The notes under the pieces were generated by a model. It had not been told where the DNA came from, ran no database searches, and worked only from the letters and a program-made list of their open reading frames with translations. This document shows, piece by piece, positions 47,324 through 56,175 of a stretch of DNA of 64,000 nucleotides. This DNA comes from Tunturiibacter empetritectus. GTDB taxonomy: Bacteria > Acidobacteriota > Terriglobia > Terriglobales > Acidobacteriaceae. Each line of letters begins with the position of its first letter. Positions within the stretch are counted from its first letter, which is position 1. The stretch lies in assembly GCF_014201375.1 (NCBI RefSeq), contig NZ_JACHDZ010000002.1, positions 248,001 to 312,000 of the forward strand, read 5' to 3'. The translations under genes were made by a program, and so were the position numbers.

Positions 47324-47665
47324 ATAGGTTTTCGAGTGTTACCACGATAAGGTATACTCACCGCCAAAGGCAGATTCCCCATGAAATCGCTGTTCGACAC
47401 AGCCCGGACCAATCGCAGCGCAGCCTTCCAGTGCCGCTCCAGGCGCCACCAGATGCCGCGCCGCCATCTCCGCGTTCTGCCCAGCCTCACGCGACCTAGT
47501 CTCTTCGCCGGCGACTAAGCGCACCACCCTCCAGCCGGCGAAGTCCTCGCCACCAGCGCAAACCGTTCTCTCTGCAACCACAGAGCGCCGCCGTCCCTCA
47601 TCCGGAACGGACACGAGCACGAACGGAAAGACCAAACGCCCCGTTGCCCCCAAGGAGAGATTCGC
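47324..47665. other. 342-bp leader stretch before the aminotransferase gene
   Basis: No gene is supported here. A short AAGGTATACTCACCGCC at 47349-47365 resembles an internally deleted repeat arm. The rest is GC-rich with unbroken but low-quality frames on both strands. The end holds AGGAGA, seven bases before the ATG at 47666. A promoter is expected but I cannot point to one. Confidence 0.4.
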
Positions 47666-49075
47666 ATGACCACCCTGACCGAAAAGACCCTCGAAGACCT
47701 GAAGCCCGCCGCCGGAGAAGCCATCCGCTCCAAGCACTACGCCGAGTTCGGCCCCAAGATCAAAACCACCCTCCCCGGCCCCCACGCCAAAAAGATCGTC
47801 GCCGACGACGACCGCCTCATCTCCCCCAGCTACACCCGCAGCTACCCCATGGTCGCCAAATCCGGCCGCGGCATCCGCGTCACCGACGTCGACGGCAACG
47901 AGTTCCTCGACTTCGCCGCCGGAATCGCCGTCAACTCCACCGGCCACTGTCATCCCGAAGTCGTCAAAGCCATTCAAGATCAGGCCGCCGAACTCATCCA
48001 CATGTCCGGCACCGACTTCTACTACCAGAACATGACCACCTTCGCCGAGCGCCTGTCCGCCATCGCACCCATGCCCGGCCCGCACAAGTTCTACTACGGC
48101 AACTCCGGCGCCGAAGCCGTCGAGTGCGCCATGAAGCTCGCCCGCTACCACACCGGCCGCCAGAACATCATCAGCTTCTTCGGCGCCTTCCATGGCCGCA
48201 CCATGGGAGCGCTCTCGCTCACCGGCTCCAAGCCCCAGCAGAAGCGCCGCTTCGCCCCCTTCGTCCCCGGCGTCCACCACGTCCGCTACCCCTACGCCTA
48301 TCGCGGCTGTAGCGGCGGCCCGCAGGAAGAAGAAGCCTTCGCCCTCGGCTGCGCCCGCTACATCGAAGAAAAACTCTTCAAAACCATCCTCCCGCCCGAA
48401 GAGGTCGCTGCCATCATCCTCGAGCCCATCCAGGGCGAGGGCGGCTACGTCGTGGCCCCCACCAACTTCCTTCAGGAGATTCGCCGCATCTGTGACCGCC
48501 ACGGCATCCTCCTCATCGCCGACGAGGTCCAGTCCGGCGCCGCGCGCACCGGCAAGTGGTGGGCCATCGAGCACTCCGGCGTCCAGCCCGACATCGTCTG
48601 CATCGCCAAAGGCATCGCGTCCGGCATGCCTCTAGGCATCTGCATGGCAAAAGCCGACGTCATGGACTGGGTCCCCGGCTCGCACGCCAGCACCTTCGGC
48701 GGCAACCCCATCTGCATCGCCGCCGCCCTCGCCACCATGGACATCCTCGAGCGCGAAGGCCTCAAAAACGCCGCCACCATAGGCGAAAAGATGCTCGACC
48801 GTCTCCGCCCCTGGGTAGCGAAACACCCCACCGTAGGCGACGTCCGCGGTCGCGGCCTCATGATCGGCGTCGAACTCGTCAAAGACAAGCAGTCCCGCAC
48901 CCCGGTAGGCCCCATGCGCGACAAGGTCGTCGATCTGGCCTTCGAGCGCGGCCTCCTCATCCTCGGCTGCGGCGAAACCACCATCCGCCTCTGCCCCCCG
49001 CTCATCGTCAACGAGCAGGAGGCCAACGTAGCCCTCGACATCCTCGAGGAGTGCATCACCCTCGCGGCAAAATAA
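47666..49075 (+). CDS. class III PLP aminotransferase (GabT/ArgD-like)
   Basis: This 469-residue fold-type I PLP enzyme has RGIRVTDVDGNEFLDFAAGIAVNSTGHCHPEV, the cofactor site GNSGAEAVECAMKLAR, SFFGAFHGRTMGALSLTGSK, EPIQGEGGYV, LLIADEVQSGAARTGKWWA and the PLP lysine in IVCIAKGIASGMPLG. It resembles 4-aminobutyrate and acetylornithine aminotransferases; the exact amino donor cannot be told. AGGAGA precedes the ATG by seven bases. Repeat copy 5 starts one base after the stop codon. Confidence 0.9.
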   Translation: MTTLTEKTLEDLKPAAGEAIRSKHYAEFGPKIKTTLPGPHAKKIVADDDRLISPSYTRSYPMVAKSGRGIRVTDVDGNEFLDFAAGIAVNSTGHCHPEVVKAIQDQAAELIHMSGTDFYYQNMTTFAERLSAIAPMPGPHKFYYGNSGAEAVECAMKLARYHTGRQNIISFFGAFHGRTMGALSLTGSKPQQKRRFAPFVPGVHHVRYPYAYRGCSGGPQEEEAFALGCARYIEEKLFKTILPPEEVAAIILEPIQGEGGYVVAPTNFLQEIRRICDRHGILLIADEVQSGAARTGKWWAIEHSGVQPDIVCIAKGIASGMPLGICMAKADVMDWVPGSHASTFGGNPICIAAALATMDILEREGLKNAATIGEKMLDRLRPWVAKHPTVGDVRGRGLMIGVELVKDKQSRTPVGPMRDKVVDLAFERGLLILGCGETTIRLCPPLIVNEQEANVALDILEECITLAAK

Positions 49076-49076
49076 G

Positions 49077-49327
49077 GTCCTGCCGGACGGGCTCCCTACG
49101 CTTGACCACCCCACAAACGAAGACCTGTTTGCGGGGGCCCCGGTTCGGGCGGTCACTTCGTGACGTGTCTACCGGTCTTGGCGAACCAGACTGCATAGCT
49201 CCTCCCGTTGGTCGGCACAATCTTCTCCCCCGACCAACGGGAGGACCCGCATCCCCAAACCCTCCCAGACAAGGTACACAAGTCACGAAGTGACCGCTCC
49301 GCGCGCAGCGGGCCCGTCCGGCAGGAC
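49077..49327. repeat. modular palindromic repeat, copy 5 (longest full element)
   Basis: This 251-bp element fills nearly the whole gap between two convergent genes: it starts one base after the aminotransferase stop and ends nine bases before the SDR stop. It has both ends, the core CTCCCGTTGGTCG...CGACCAACGGGAG, two GTCAC hairpins (49152-49164 and 49282-49294), and the CAAACGAAGACCTGTTTG hairpin shared with copy 1. Confidence 0.93.
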
Positions 49328-49336
49328 AGCGTACCC

Positions 49337-50161
49337 TTACGAGCGCACTCCATACCGCTTCGCCGCATGCTTGTGCGAAAGGTTCGGCCCCAGCGCCACG
49401 CGCGCTGCATTGAACCGCTCCCAATCCGCAACCTCAGGCAGCGCCGGAATCGTGACCAACTCCCCGCTGTCGAACCCAGCCAGCGAAGCATCCACCATCT
49501 CCTCCGAGCTCATCACAATCTCCGACGGCAGATTCTCATGCCCGCCAATCCCCGCACGGTCCCAGAACTCCGACGCCGTAGCCCCAGGCAGCACAGCCTG
49601 CACCTGAACACCCTTGCCGCCCACCTCTTTATGCAGCGACTGCGTAAGATTCAGCACATACGCCTTTGTCCCGCTGTACACGCCGTTCAGCAGCTCCGGA
49701 GCCACCGCAACAACCGAAGAGATGTTGATGATCGCGCCCTTTCCTCTCGCCAGAAACCCCGGCACCACAGCATAGGTCAGCCGCGTCAACGCCGTCACAT
49801 TCAACTCAATCATGTTCTCGAGCTCATCAATCTTCGAGTCCACCAGCGAAGTCGTTCCGCCAAAGCCCGCATTGTTCACCAGCATCGTAATCGACGCATC
49901 CGACCGCAGCTGCTCCTCCACCCTGCGCAGATCCGCTTTGTTCGTAAGATCCGCAGCAACCGCATCAACCGAACGGCCAGTCGCCGAACTCAGCGAAGCC
50001 GCCAGCTCCTTCAGCTTTTCGCCGTTGCGAGCCACCAGGATCAGGTCATAGCCGCGGTGCGCCAGCCGATCCGCATACACTGCACCGATTCCTGTCGATG
50101 CGCCAGTAATAAGAGCAGTGCCAAGAGCATTGCCTGTAAAAGAAGTAGCCGAGGTCGTCAT
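49337..50161 (-). CDS. short-chain dehydrogenase/reductase
   Basis: This 274-residue Rossmann-fold oxidoreductase has the cofactor motif TGASTGIG, DLTNKADL, NNAGFGG, and the catalytic Ser...YSGTK set (INISSVVAV, then GVYSGTKAY). An Arg in the second strand (LILVARN) suggests NADPH. The start at 50161 has GGAG six bases upstream; a second ATG four codons earlier (50173) is possible. The substrate is unknown. A TTGGGA-N17-TAGTAA promoter can be read upstream on the minus strand. Confidence 0.9.
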   Translation of the reverse strand: MTTSATSFTGNALGTALITGASTGIGAVYADRLAHRGYDLILVARNGEKLKELAASLSSATGRSVDAVAADLTNKADLRRVEEQLRSDASITMLVNNAGFGGTTSLVDSKIDELENMIELNVTALTRLTYAVVPGFLARGKGAIINISSVVAVAPELLNGVYSGTKAYVLNLTQSLHKEVGGKGVQVQAVLPGATASEFWDRAGIGGHENLPSEIVMSSEEMVDASLAGFDSGELVTIPALPEVADWERFNAARVALGPNLSHKHAAKRYGVRS

Positions 50162-50284
50162 AAGAGTCTCCATACTGCGAAGGTGTGAATCAGAAAACTA
50201 ATTCGCTTCGTTAGAGTAGACCGGTTGGTTACTAGATTCAAAAAAACTCTTTCCCAAGAGGAAGTTCTCTAAGGCGTAACTCTG

Positions 50285-51913
50285 CTAATCCTGCCCGGCC
50301 ACACCTCGTGCTTCGACCAGCTCCCGACGTCCAGGCCGGTCGGCCCGCTCGGCAACCTTGACCAACTCATGGAAGTACCTCTTAGCCTTCTCTTGATCGC
50401 CGGCCCTCTTCGCCGCCTCAGCTGCCCCATAGAGCGACCAGAAGCGATTCGGCTCCCTCTTGAGCGTCGCTTCAAACTCCACCAGCGCTTCAGCGGGGTG
50501 CTTCGACTCCAGCAGCAAATCTCCCAGCAGCTCGCGAGCTGGAGCGAGCGGCCCCGGCGTAACCACACTCTTTTCGGTCGCATCCTCCATCTCGGCAGCT
50601 CTGCGCATCCCAGCCAATGCGTCCTCGAAGTGCCCCTGCGAAGACTCGAGCCATGCGACCACTTCCAGCCGTTGAATCTCCACCTGGTTCGCCCAGAAGC
50701 CCTCTTTCATCGTGTTCAGCCGGTCGCGGCACTGCGCCAGAGAGTCGATTGCAGCTCGTGCAGCCGCAGCGTCCTTCAAATGCGCAGCCCCCAGGCCCCG
50801 GGCAAAGTAGGTCATGGCCTCCGTGTAGGGAAACGGGCTCGCCAGCGGCTGGAGCTTTGCAGCGTCTGCCCAGTCTCGCCGCTCCAGATCGTATCGTGCC
50901 GGTATCGCCGCCCTCGCAAAGTAGGCCGCCGACGGGCTGGCCGCCCCACCGATCTGCATCTTCGGATCGAAGCGCAAAAAAATCTGTTCAGCAGATTCCG
51001 CTGCACCCTTCGCAGCGTTGTCCTGGGCCGTCTGCAGGTAGGCGTACTCCAGATAATCGCTGGCATGCAACTGGTCCGCCGGCTGTCCTGCCTCTCGTGC
51101 AGACGCCGCAGAAGAAACATTCGCGTCAATCGAAGCCTGCCAGTCTCCCACCCGCGTAAACGTATGCGAGGGCATGTGCAGCGCGTGAGGAGTCGATGGC
51201 GCAATCTCACTGTAATGCTGCGCCGCCCCAGCCGCCCGTGCAGCCAGGGGCGGAACGTCATACGTGTGGATGATGTAGTGCGCCAGCCCAGGATGGTCGG
51301 GATACTGAACGTATAGGCGATCCAAAATCGCGCCAGCCTTCAGTTGCCGGGCGTAAGTTTTATCGGTCGGATCAGCGGCAGCAGACACAGCCAGCGCATA
51401 GAAGATGGCCGCCTCCGTGTCCTCAGGGTAAGCCGCGCTCACCGCAGCCATCGCGCTCTCATAGGCCAGCTTCCGAGAGCGCTGATCGACGGTCGCGGTA
51501 TCGGTATAGAGATGCGCAACAGCCTCAAGATAAACATGCTCACGCTCACTCTTCGGAGGCGATTCTCGTCCCTGCTCCACGGCCTTCAGGCCTGCATCGA
51601 GTTGTGCCTGCGACTTGAGACCCGAAGCGAACGGATTGCCCCAGTCGCTCAATGCGATACCCCAGTAAGCCATCGAGCACGACGGATCGCTCCCAAGAAT
51701 CGCATGGAAAGCCTCAATCGCACTCGCAAACTGAAACGAGTGCATCAGCGCCACCGCCCGATTGAACTGTGGCTGCACTGCGCTGCTGCACGATGTGCTG
51801 AAGCTCACCGTCCCCAACTTCTCCGACGAGGCGTGATGGTCGGCCTGAGCAAAGCCCACCGTCGACAGCAGCGCAAGCGCCACAACAGACGAGGTGAAGC
51901 GAGTTCGCATCAT
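50285..51913 (-). CDS. exported TPR-repeat protein
   Basis: This 542-residue protein has a signal peptide (RTRFTSSVVALALLSTVGFAQ) and repeated TPR-like helical pairs from SSAVQPQFNRAVALMHSFQFASAIEAFHAIL to LVEFEATLKREPNRFWSLYGAAEAAKRAGD. A central stretch with conserved His (LAHYIIHTYD, PHALHMPSHTF) is typical of a widespread family annotated only as TPR proteins. Starts at 51913 and 51910 are equivalent. A short direct repeat (GATCTTCCGGGGAAAGATCTTCCG) lies just upstream. Function unknown. Confidence 0.82.
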   Translation of the reverse strand: MMRTRFTSSVVALALLSTVGFAQADHHASSEKLGTVSFSTSCSSAVQPQFNRAVALMHSFQFASAIEAFHAILGSDPSCSMAYWGIALSDWGNPFASGLKSQAQLDAGLKAVEQGRESPPKSEREHVYLEAVAHLYTDTATVDQRSRKLAYESAMAAVSAAYPEDTEAAIFYALAVSAAADPTDKTYARQLKAGAILDRLYVQYPDHPGLAHYIIHTYDVPPLAARAAGAAQHYSEIAPSTPHALHMPSHTFTRVGDWQASIDANVSSAASAREAGQPADQLHASDYLEYAYLQTAQDNAAKGAAESAEQIFLRFDPKMQIGGAASPSAAYFARAAIPARYDLERRDWADAAKLQPLASPFPYTEAMTYFARGLGAAHLKDAAAARAAIDSLAQCRDRLNTMKEGFWANQVEIQRLEVVAWLESSQGHFEDALAGMRRAAEMEDATEKSVVTPGPLAPARELLGDLLLESKHPAEALVEFEATLKREPNRFWSLYGAAEAAKRAGDQEKAKRYFHELVKVAERADRPGRRELVEARGVAGQD

Positions 51914-52019
51914 AGCCACTCTCGGCGGAACGATCTTCCGGGGAAAGATCTTCCGAGGAACGATCAACTCGATCATAGCCCAGTCCTTGCCGCTCAAGGA
52001 CTCAAGCGTGCCCGTCAGC

Positions 52020-52607
52020 CTACTTCTTCAGCAACACATCAAACGCAAAGTGAAGAAAGTTTTCGAGCGGCCTGTCACTCTTCTCCGCCTTCATCCGTAT
52101 CAGCGCCCCCTCATAGCTGTTCAGCAGAAACGCCGCCAGGGCATCCGGCTGCATAGACTTCGCCAGATCCCCCCGCTGAATCGCCTCCCGCAGCACATCC
52201 GCGATGCTCTTCTGCCACGCCGCAAAGACCCCCCGCAGCTCCGACCGCATCCTGGGGCTGTGATCCGCCACCTCCAGGCTCAGGCTCCCCACCAAACATC
52301 CGCTGATCTCGCCGCGCTGCCCATAGATCGAGATCAACTCCTCGAAGTATCGCCGCAGCCGCTTCAAAGGAGCACCCTTGCGATCCCCAAGAACCCGCGC
52401 CGACCGCTCCGCCTCGCCCTTCGCGTAAAGCTGAAACACCTCCACCGCAAACTCTTCCTTGCTCGGGAAGTAGTGATAGAACGAGCCCTTCGGCACCTTC
52501 GCCACATCAAGCACCTCCTTCACCCCGGTCGCGGTATACCCAGTCGAACGAAGCCGTTCGAGCCCCACCGCAAGCAGATGATCGCGAGTTGAGGGAGCAG
52601 TGCTCAT
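52020..52607 (-). CDS. TetR-family regulator (AcrR/NemR-like), probably autoregulated
   Basis: This 195-residue repressor has an N-terminal HTH (GYTATGVKEVLDVAKVPKGSFYHYFPSKEEF) and a ligand-binding C-terminal domain with GCLVGSLSLEV, the GC-x-GN/S type seen in NemR-like proteins that sense electrophiles. Its own promoter contains a TAGAC-N5-GTCTA dyad. The same half-sites occur before the hydrolase gene at 53.7 kb, so that gene is a likely target. A second TetR gene is divergent. Confidence 0.92.
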   Translation of the reverse strand: MSTAPSTRDHLLAVGLERLRSTGYTATGVKEVLDVAKVPKGSFYHYFPSKEEFAVEVFQLYAKGEAERSARVLGDRKGAPLKRLRRYFEELISIYGQRGEISGCLVGSLSLEVADHSPRMRSELRGVFAAWQKSIADVLREAIQRGDLAKSMQPDALAAFLLNSYEGALIRMKAEKSDRPLENFLHFAFDVLLKK

Positions 52608-52616
52608 AACTGATTG

Positions 52617-52645
52617 ATAATAGACTGGTCGTCTATAAGAGTCAA
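52617..52645 (-). promoter_or_regulatory. promoter with embedded TetR operator
   Basis: On the minus strand TTGACT (52645-52640), a 17-bp spacer and TATTAT (52622-52617) make a strong sigma-70 promoter. The spacer and -10 hold the perfect dyad ATAGAC-N5-GTCTAT (52620-52636). A bound repressor would cover the promoter, so the TetR gene is probably autorepressed. Confidence 0.8.
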
Positions 52646-52701
52646 CTCTCAGGGATCATCTCTCTTCGGTAATCCTGCGATAGCTTGTCGGAAGCAAAAT
52701 G

Positions 52702-52772
52702 CCGACCAACGGGAGGCCCATCCCCGTTAACCCACTCAGACCTTCTCGCGTAGGGAGCCCGTCCGGCAGGAC
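52702..52772. repeat. modular palindromic repeat, copy 6 (half element, degenerate)
   Basis: It runs from CCGACCAACGGGAGG to GGGAGCCCGTCCGGCAGGAC. The arm is short and lacks the GTCAC hairpin. It lies between two divergent TetR genes. Confidence 0.82.
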
Positions 52773-52820
52773 AGAGTTTACTGAGTCCCCCGCTGCGCAC
52801 ATCCCATCTAACCTGTAACC

Positions 52821-53399
52821 ATGGCGCGCACCAAAGAATTCGACCCGGACGCAGCCCTCGAGATCGCTGTCGAAGTCTTCTGGCGCCTTGGCTACGAGCA
52901 CACCTCGCTAGACACGCTCATGCGAGAGATGGGAATCTCCAGGCAGAGCCTCTACGACACCTTCGGAGACAAGCGCTCAATCTACTTCAAGGCCATGAGC
53001 CGCTATCGCGACAAGACGAACGGCGACCTCAAGGATCTCCTCACCCACGAAAAGCCGGTCAGGAAAGCCTGCGATAGCCTCTTCCAATCCATCATCCGTG
53101 AGAGCAGGGCACAGCACGAACGCGGATGTCTGCTCATGAACGCCAATCTAAGCCGCTCCGTCGACGACGTGGAGATTAAAGCCTTCCTGCGCGACAACCA
53201 GAAGGATGTCGAGCGAATCTTCACGACGGCATTTGTCGAAGCAAAAAAGCGCGGCGAGCTTGCCCCGGAGAAGGACCCGGTTGCCTTGTCGAAGTTTTTC
53301 GTGGCTACCATCCAGGGAATGCGAGCGCTGGCCCGGCTCAACCATGACCGCAAGGAACTGGCACATGTAGCAGCCGTTGCGCTTGCCGCCCTCGACTAA
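52821..53399 (+). CDS. TetR-family transcriptional regulator
   Basis: This 192-residue protein opens MARTKEFDPDAALEIAVEVFWRLGYEHTS, continues with the recognition helix MGISRQSLYDTFGDKRSIYFKAM, and has a C-terminal domain with RGCLLMNANLS. It belongs to the group of TetR proteins with the FDPDxAL start, distinct from the divergent neighbour. The target is not clear; a role in the same locus is likely. Repeat copy 7 begins seven bases after the stop. Confidence 0.92.
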   Translation: MARTKEFDPDAALEIAVEVFWRLGYEHTSLDTLMREMGISRQSLYDTFGDKRSIYFKAMSRYRDKTNGDLKDLLTHEKPVRKACDSLFQSIIRESRAQHERGCLLMNANLSRSVDDVEIKAFLRDNQKDVERIFTTAFVEAKKRGELAPEKDPVALSKFFVATIQGMRALARLNHDRKELAHVAAVALAALD

Positions 53400-53406
53400 G
53401 AAATTT

Positions 53407-53565
53407 GTCCTGCCGGAAGGGCCCGCTGCGCGCGGGGCGATCACTTCGTGATAGGTATACCCCTTCGGTTGGCGCTCCCGTTGGTCGCGACGGAAGAGAA
53501 TCTCCGACCATCGGGAGGACCATGCGAAGCTTTAAAGAGGCGTGTGAAGGCCCGTCCGGCAGGAC
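53407..53565. repeat. modular palindromic repeat, copy 7 (full element, shortened right arm)
   Basis: It opens GTCCTGCCGGAAGGGC and ends GGCCCGTCCGGCAGGAC. Hairpins are CCCGC-TGCGC-GCGGG (53422-53436) and ATCAC-TTC-GTGAT (53440-53452). The core stem has one change (CGACCATCGGGAG). The left arm from GTATACC to the core is almost identical to that of copy 4. It lies between the TetR gene and the hydrolase gene, both on the plus strand. Confidence 0.92.
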
Positions 53566-53654
53566 AGTTTCTGGGCAACTTCTAAAACCGCCCTCCAAGA
53601 CATTCCGCAAAAAAAGATCAAAACCGCGAATCCTTTTAGAGCGTCGGCGCATAT

Positions 53655-53674
53655 TAGACTGTGTAGTCTATTAT
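53655..53674 (+). promoter_or_regulatory. TetR-type operator and -10 element before the hydrolase gene
   Basis: TAGACT-GTGT-AGTCTA is a perfect dyad that runs into TATTAT (53669-53674). The block AGTCTATTATC is identical to the operator/-10 block of the TetR gene at 52.6 kb. The -35 is poor. This is probably the second target of that repressor. Confidence 0.7.
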
Positions 53675-53748
53675 CGCCTGTCGAGCTACCTCTCGTGTCC
53701 GCTCCTTCTGTCGGATCGGGAGTCGCTGCCTCCGGGTAAGGAGTTTTC

Positions 53749-54684
53749 ATGATTTGCCGTCTTCTCGCCGCAACCCTCTTCGTCGCTGGAACGATCTCCA
53801 GCCTTGCTCAACCGTCCGTCCCCTCGAGCTTCCAGTCCAAAACCATTCACAGCCCCGCTGGCGCGGAGATCTTTGTGCGCTATGGCGGACACGGACCCGT
53901 CGTCGTGCTCCTGCACGGATACGCCGAGAACAGCGACTCCTGGGCTCCACTGGCCAGGGACCTCACGAAGGATCACACCGTGGTGGTTCCCGACCTTCGC
54001 GGTATCGGGCGCTCCTCAAAGCCCGCGACTGGCTACGACAAGAAGACACAAGCCCAGGACATTCGCGCCGTCGTCACTGGGTTAGGCTACGACCGCACCT
54101 TCGTCGTCGCCCACGACATCGGCAACATGGTCGCCTACGCCTACGCTGCAACCTATCCCGACAAAGTCGAGCGTCTGGTCGTCATGGACGCCCCAATTCC
54201 CGGCATCGACCCGTGGAGCGAGATCCTACAAAACCCCGGCGTCTGGCACTTCAACTTCCACGGACCCGATGCGGAGCGCCTGGTGCAGGGCCGCGAACGC
54301 ATCTACTTCGACCGCATATGGAACGACTTCACCGGCGATCCAGCCAAGCCCGACGAGGCTACCCGAGAGTTCTTCGCGGCCACCTACGCACAGCCCGGAG
54401 GCATGAGAGCCGGTTTCGCGCAATTCGCCGCCTTTCCCCAGGATGCCAAAGACAACAAAGTCTTCGAGCAGACAAAGCTGACCATGCCGGTGCTCGCCGT
54501 GGGTGGAGAAAAGTCCTTCGGCTCCCTGCAAGCCGTCATCATGCGCCACGTAGCCACCAACGTCACGGAGGCGGTCATCATAGGATCAGGACACTGGTTG
54601 ATGGAGGAGCGACCCGTCGAGACGGATGCGTTGATCCGTGCCTTCCTCGACGCATCGCCCGCAGAGCATCAGACAGCAGAGTAG
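53749..54684 (+). CDS. exported alpha/beta hydrolase (epoxide hydrolase/dehalogenase-like)
   Basis: This 311-residue protein has a signal peptide (MICRLLAATLFVAGTISSLAQ) and an alpha/beta-hydrolase fold. The oxyanion motif is LLHGYAENSDSW. The nucleophile is Asp in VVAHDIGNMVAY (not Ser), and the catalytic His is in GSGHWLMEERP. An Asp nucleophile is the mark of epoxide hydrolases and haloalkane/haloacetate dehalogenases. Export to the periplasm is unusual for these. The nearby TetR operator suggests induction by a reactive compound. Confidence 0.85.
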   Translation: MICRLLAATLFVAGTISSLAQPSVPSSFQSKTIHSPAGAEIFVRYGGHGPVVVLLHGYAENSDSWAPLARDLTKDHTVVVPDLRGIGRSSKPATGYDKKTQAQDIRAVVTGLGYDRTFVVAHDIGNMVAYAYAATYPDKVERLVVMDAPIPGIDPWSEILQNPGVWHFNFHGPDAERLVQGRERIYFDRIWNDFTGDPAKPDEATREFFAATYAQPGGMRAGFAQFAAFPQDAKDNKVFEQTKLTMPVLAVGGEKSFGSLQAVIMRHVATNVTEAVIIGSGHWLMEERPVETDALIRAFLDASPAEHQTAE

Positions 54685-54792
54685 CGTTCCCCGCGAAAGC
54701 CAAATCAGGCCGGAAACCTGTCAAGCCCCTGAACCCTCAAAACCCGCTCCAGACGGGCAGATTCGCGTGGCGTATTCCCCCCGACCCAACCG

Positions 54793-54861
54793 CTATAATG
54801 GAAGTAAGACCACAGCAAGGAACTCAGAGAAACCCCGGGGAAACACCTTCGGGGTTTTCTT
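54793..54861 (+). ncRNA. putative very short transcription unit (TATAAT box to terminator)
   Basis: A perfect TATAAT (54793-54798) lies about 30 bases before an intrinsic terminator: GAAACCCCG (54829-54837) pairs with CGGGGTTTTC (54850-54859), then CTTTTG. A transcript from here would be only about 55 nt. The -35 region is weak. A 30-codon frame also crosses it. The remainder of 54685-55071 shows only a C/G hairpin. Confidence 0.35.
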
Positions 54862-54996
54862 TTGCACATAAACCGGAAAACCGAAAATAACCCTTTTATT
54901 TTAAATATTTTACGAGTAAGTCCTTTTGATGGAATGGTTTGCAGACACACCCCTTCCGCAAACCAAACAAAAGAAAAGACTTCGCTGCAAAATACC

Positions 54997-55023
54997 CCAC
55001 CCCCCCCAGGGGGGAGGGGGTGG
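54997..55023. repeat. C-run/G-run hairpin before the next gene
   Basis: CCACCCCC (54997-55004) pairs with GGGGGTGG (55016-55023), with further C/G pairing inside. It is 49 bp upstream of the ATG at 55072 and could impede transcription or translation. Confidence 0.5.
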
Positions 55024-55071
55024 CTCCACTCCGGAAAATCCTACACTGCGTCTAAACTGTGGAATCACCCG

Positions 55072-56133
55072 ATGGAACATCCACGCCGCACCACAAAACT
55101 CGCCACAATTCTCCTCGCTGCCACCATCAGCGCGCCACAATTTCTCCACGCTCTGCAACACACCACCGTCCTCCAGCCCGACGACGCGACCCCGCACCGC
55201 ACCCGCCTCATCCTCCAGGACGGCAGCTACCAGGTCATCATGAGCTACCGCATCGTCGGCAACGTAGTCCACTACATCAGCGCCGAGCGCGGCGGTGCCG
55301 AAGAGGAGATCCCCCTCTCCCTCGTAGACCTCGACGCCACCAAACGCTGGGACCGCCAGCACTCCCAACCCACCGCCAGCCCCGACAACCCCCAGCCCCC
55401 CGCCATCGCCCCCGAACTCCTCAAAGAAGAAGCCGACCGCGCCTCCCTCACCCCCGAGGTCGCCAAGGACCTCCGCCTCCCCGAACAGGACAGCACCCTC
55501 GCCCTCGACACCTACCGCGGCACCCCCGAACTGGTCCCCCTCGCCCAGACCGACAGCGACCTCAATCGAAACACCGGCCACAACCTCCTCAAAGCCGCCG
55601 TCAACCCCCTCTCCGCCTCCCACCAGATCGTCGAGCTCAAAGGCGAGTCCTCGCCCATCCAACTCCACGTCAAAGACCCCGTCCTCTACCTCCGCATCGG
55701 CGACGAGAGCGTAGGCTCGACCGCCGGCACGCCCCTCACCGTCGACACCCACGGAGCCACCACCCGAGCCGGGAACGACCCCAGCGGCGGCTCCGCTACG
55801 AGCCGTTACGTCATCGTCCGCGCCGACGTCCGCCGGGGGGCACGGGTCATCGCCAGCTTCCGCATCGGCCTACTCGGCGGGGTCCAGCGCCAGGAAGACG
55901 TCGTCGAAACCACCACCGAGCTACTGCCCGGCGGTCACTGGCTAAAGATAAGTCCCAGGGAGCCCCTGGACTTCGGCGAGTTCGCCCTCATGGAAGTTCT
56001 CTCCGACAAGGCCGTCAACCTCGGCGTCTGGGACTTCGGCGTCCACCCCATCTCCCCTGAAAACCGCGACGTCCTGAAGCCCGAACCCCGCCGGGGAGTC
56101 ACACTCGAACACCACAGCCCCAGTCAAAACTAG
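55072..56133 (+). CDS. secreted hypothetical protein, acidobacterial type
   Basis: This 353-residue protein starts at ATG 55072 and has a signal (KLATILLAATISAPQFLHA). A short domain follows (TRLILQDGSYQVIMSYRIVG...VHYISAERGGAEEEIPLSLVDLDATKRW) that recurs in secreted acidobacterial proteins, then a Pro-rich linker and a beta-rich domain with RYVIVRADVRRGARVIASF and EPLDFGEFALMEVLSDKAVNLGVWDFGVHP. I do not recognise a function. The longer upstream frame runs through the C/G hairpin and is not used. Confidence 0.65.
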   Translation: MEHPRRTTKLATILLAATISAPQFLHALQHTTVLQPDDATPHRTRLILQDGSYQVIMSYRIVGNVVHYISAERGGAEEEIPLSLVDLDATKRWDRQHSQPTASPDNPQPPAIAPELLKEEADRASLTPEVAKDLRLPEQDSTLALDTYRGTPELVPLAQTDSDLNRNTGHNLLKAAVNPLSASHQIVELKGESSPIQLHVKDPVLYLRIGDESVGSTAGTPLTVDTHGATTRAGNDPSGGSATSRYVIVRADVRRGARVIASFRIGLLGGVQRQEDVVETTTELLPGGHWLKISPREPLDFGEFALMEVLSDKAVNLGVWDFGVHPISPENRDVLKPEPRRGVTLEHHSPSQN

Positions 56134-56175
56134 AAGTGTCAGTCATTTAGAAGAGATACTTAGGAGAGAAATCGT

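Noticed and set aside
47339..48574. 411-residue Gly/Asp-rich minus-strand frame
   Set aside because: It is antisense to the aminotransferase gene and has the composition of a codon-position shadow. Its tail beyond the gene shows no family.
53754..54890. 378-residue open frame overlapping the alpha/beta hydrolase gene
   Set aside because: It is Arg/Pro/His-rich and read one register off a gene with a signal peptide and intact catalytic residues. It is a GC-rich shadow.
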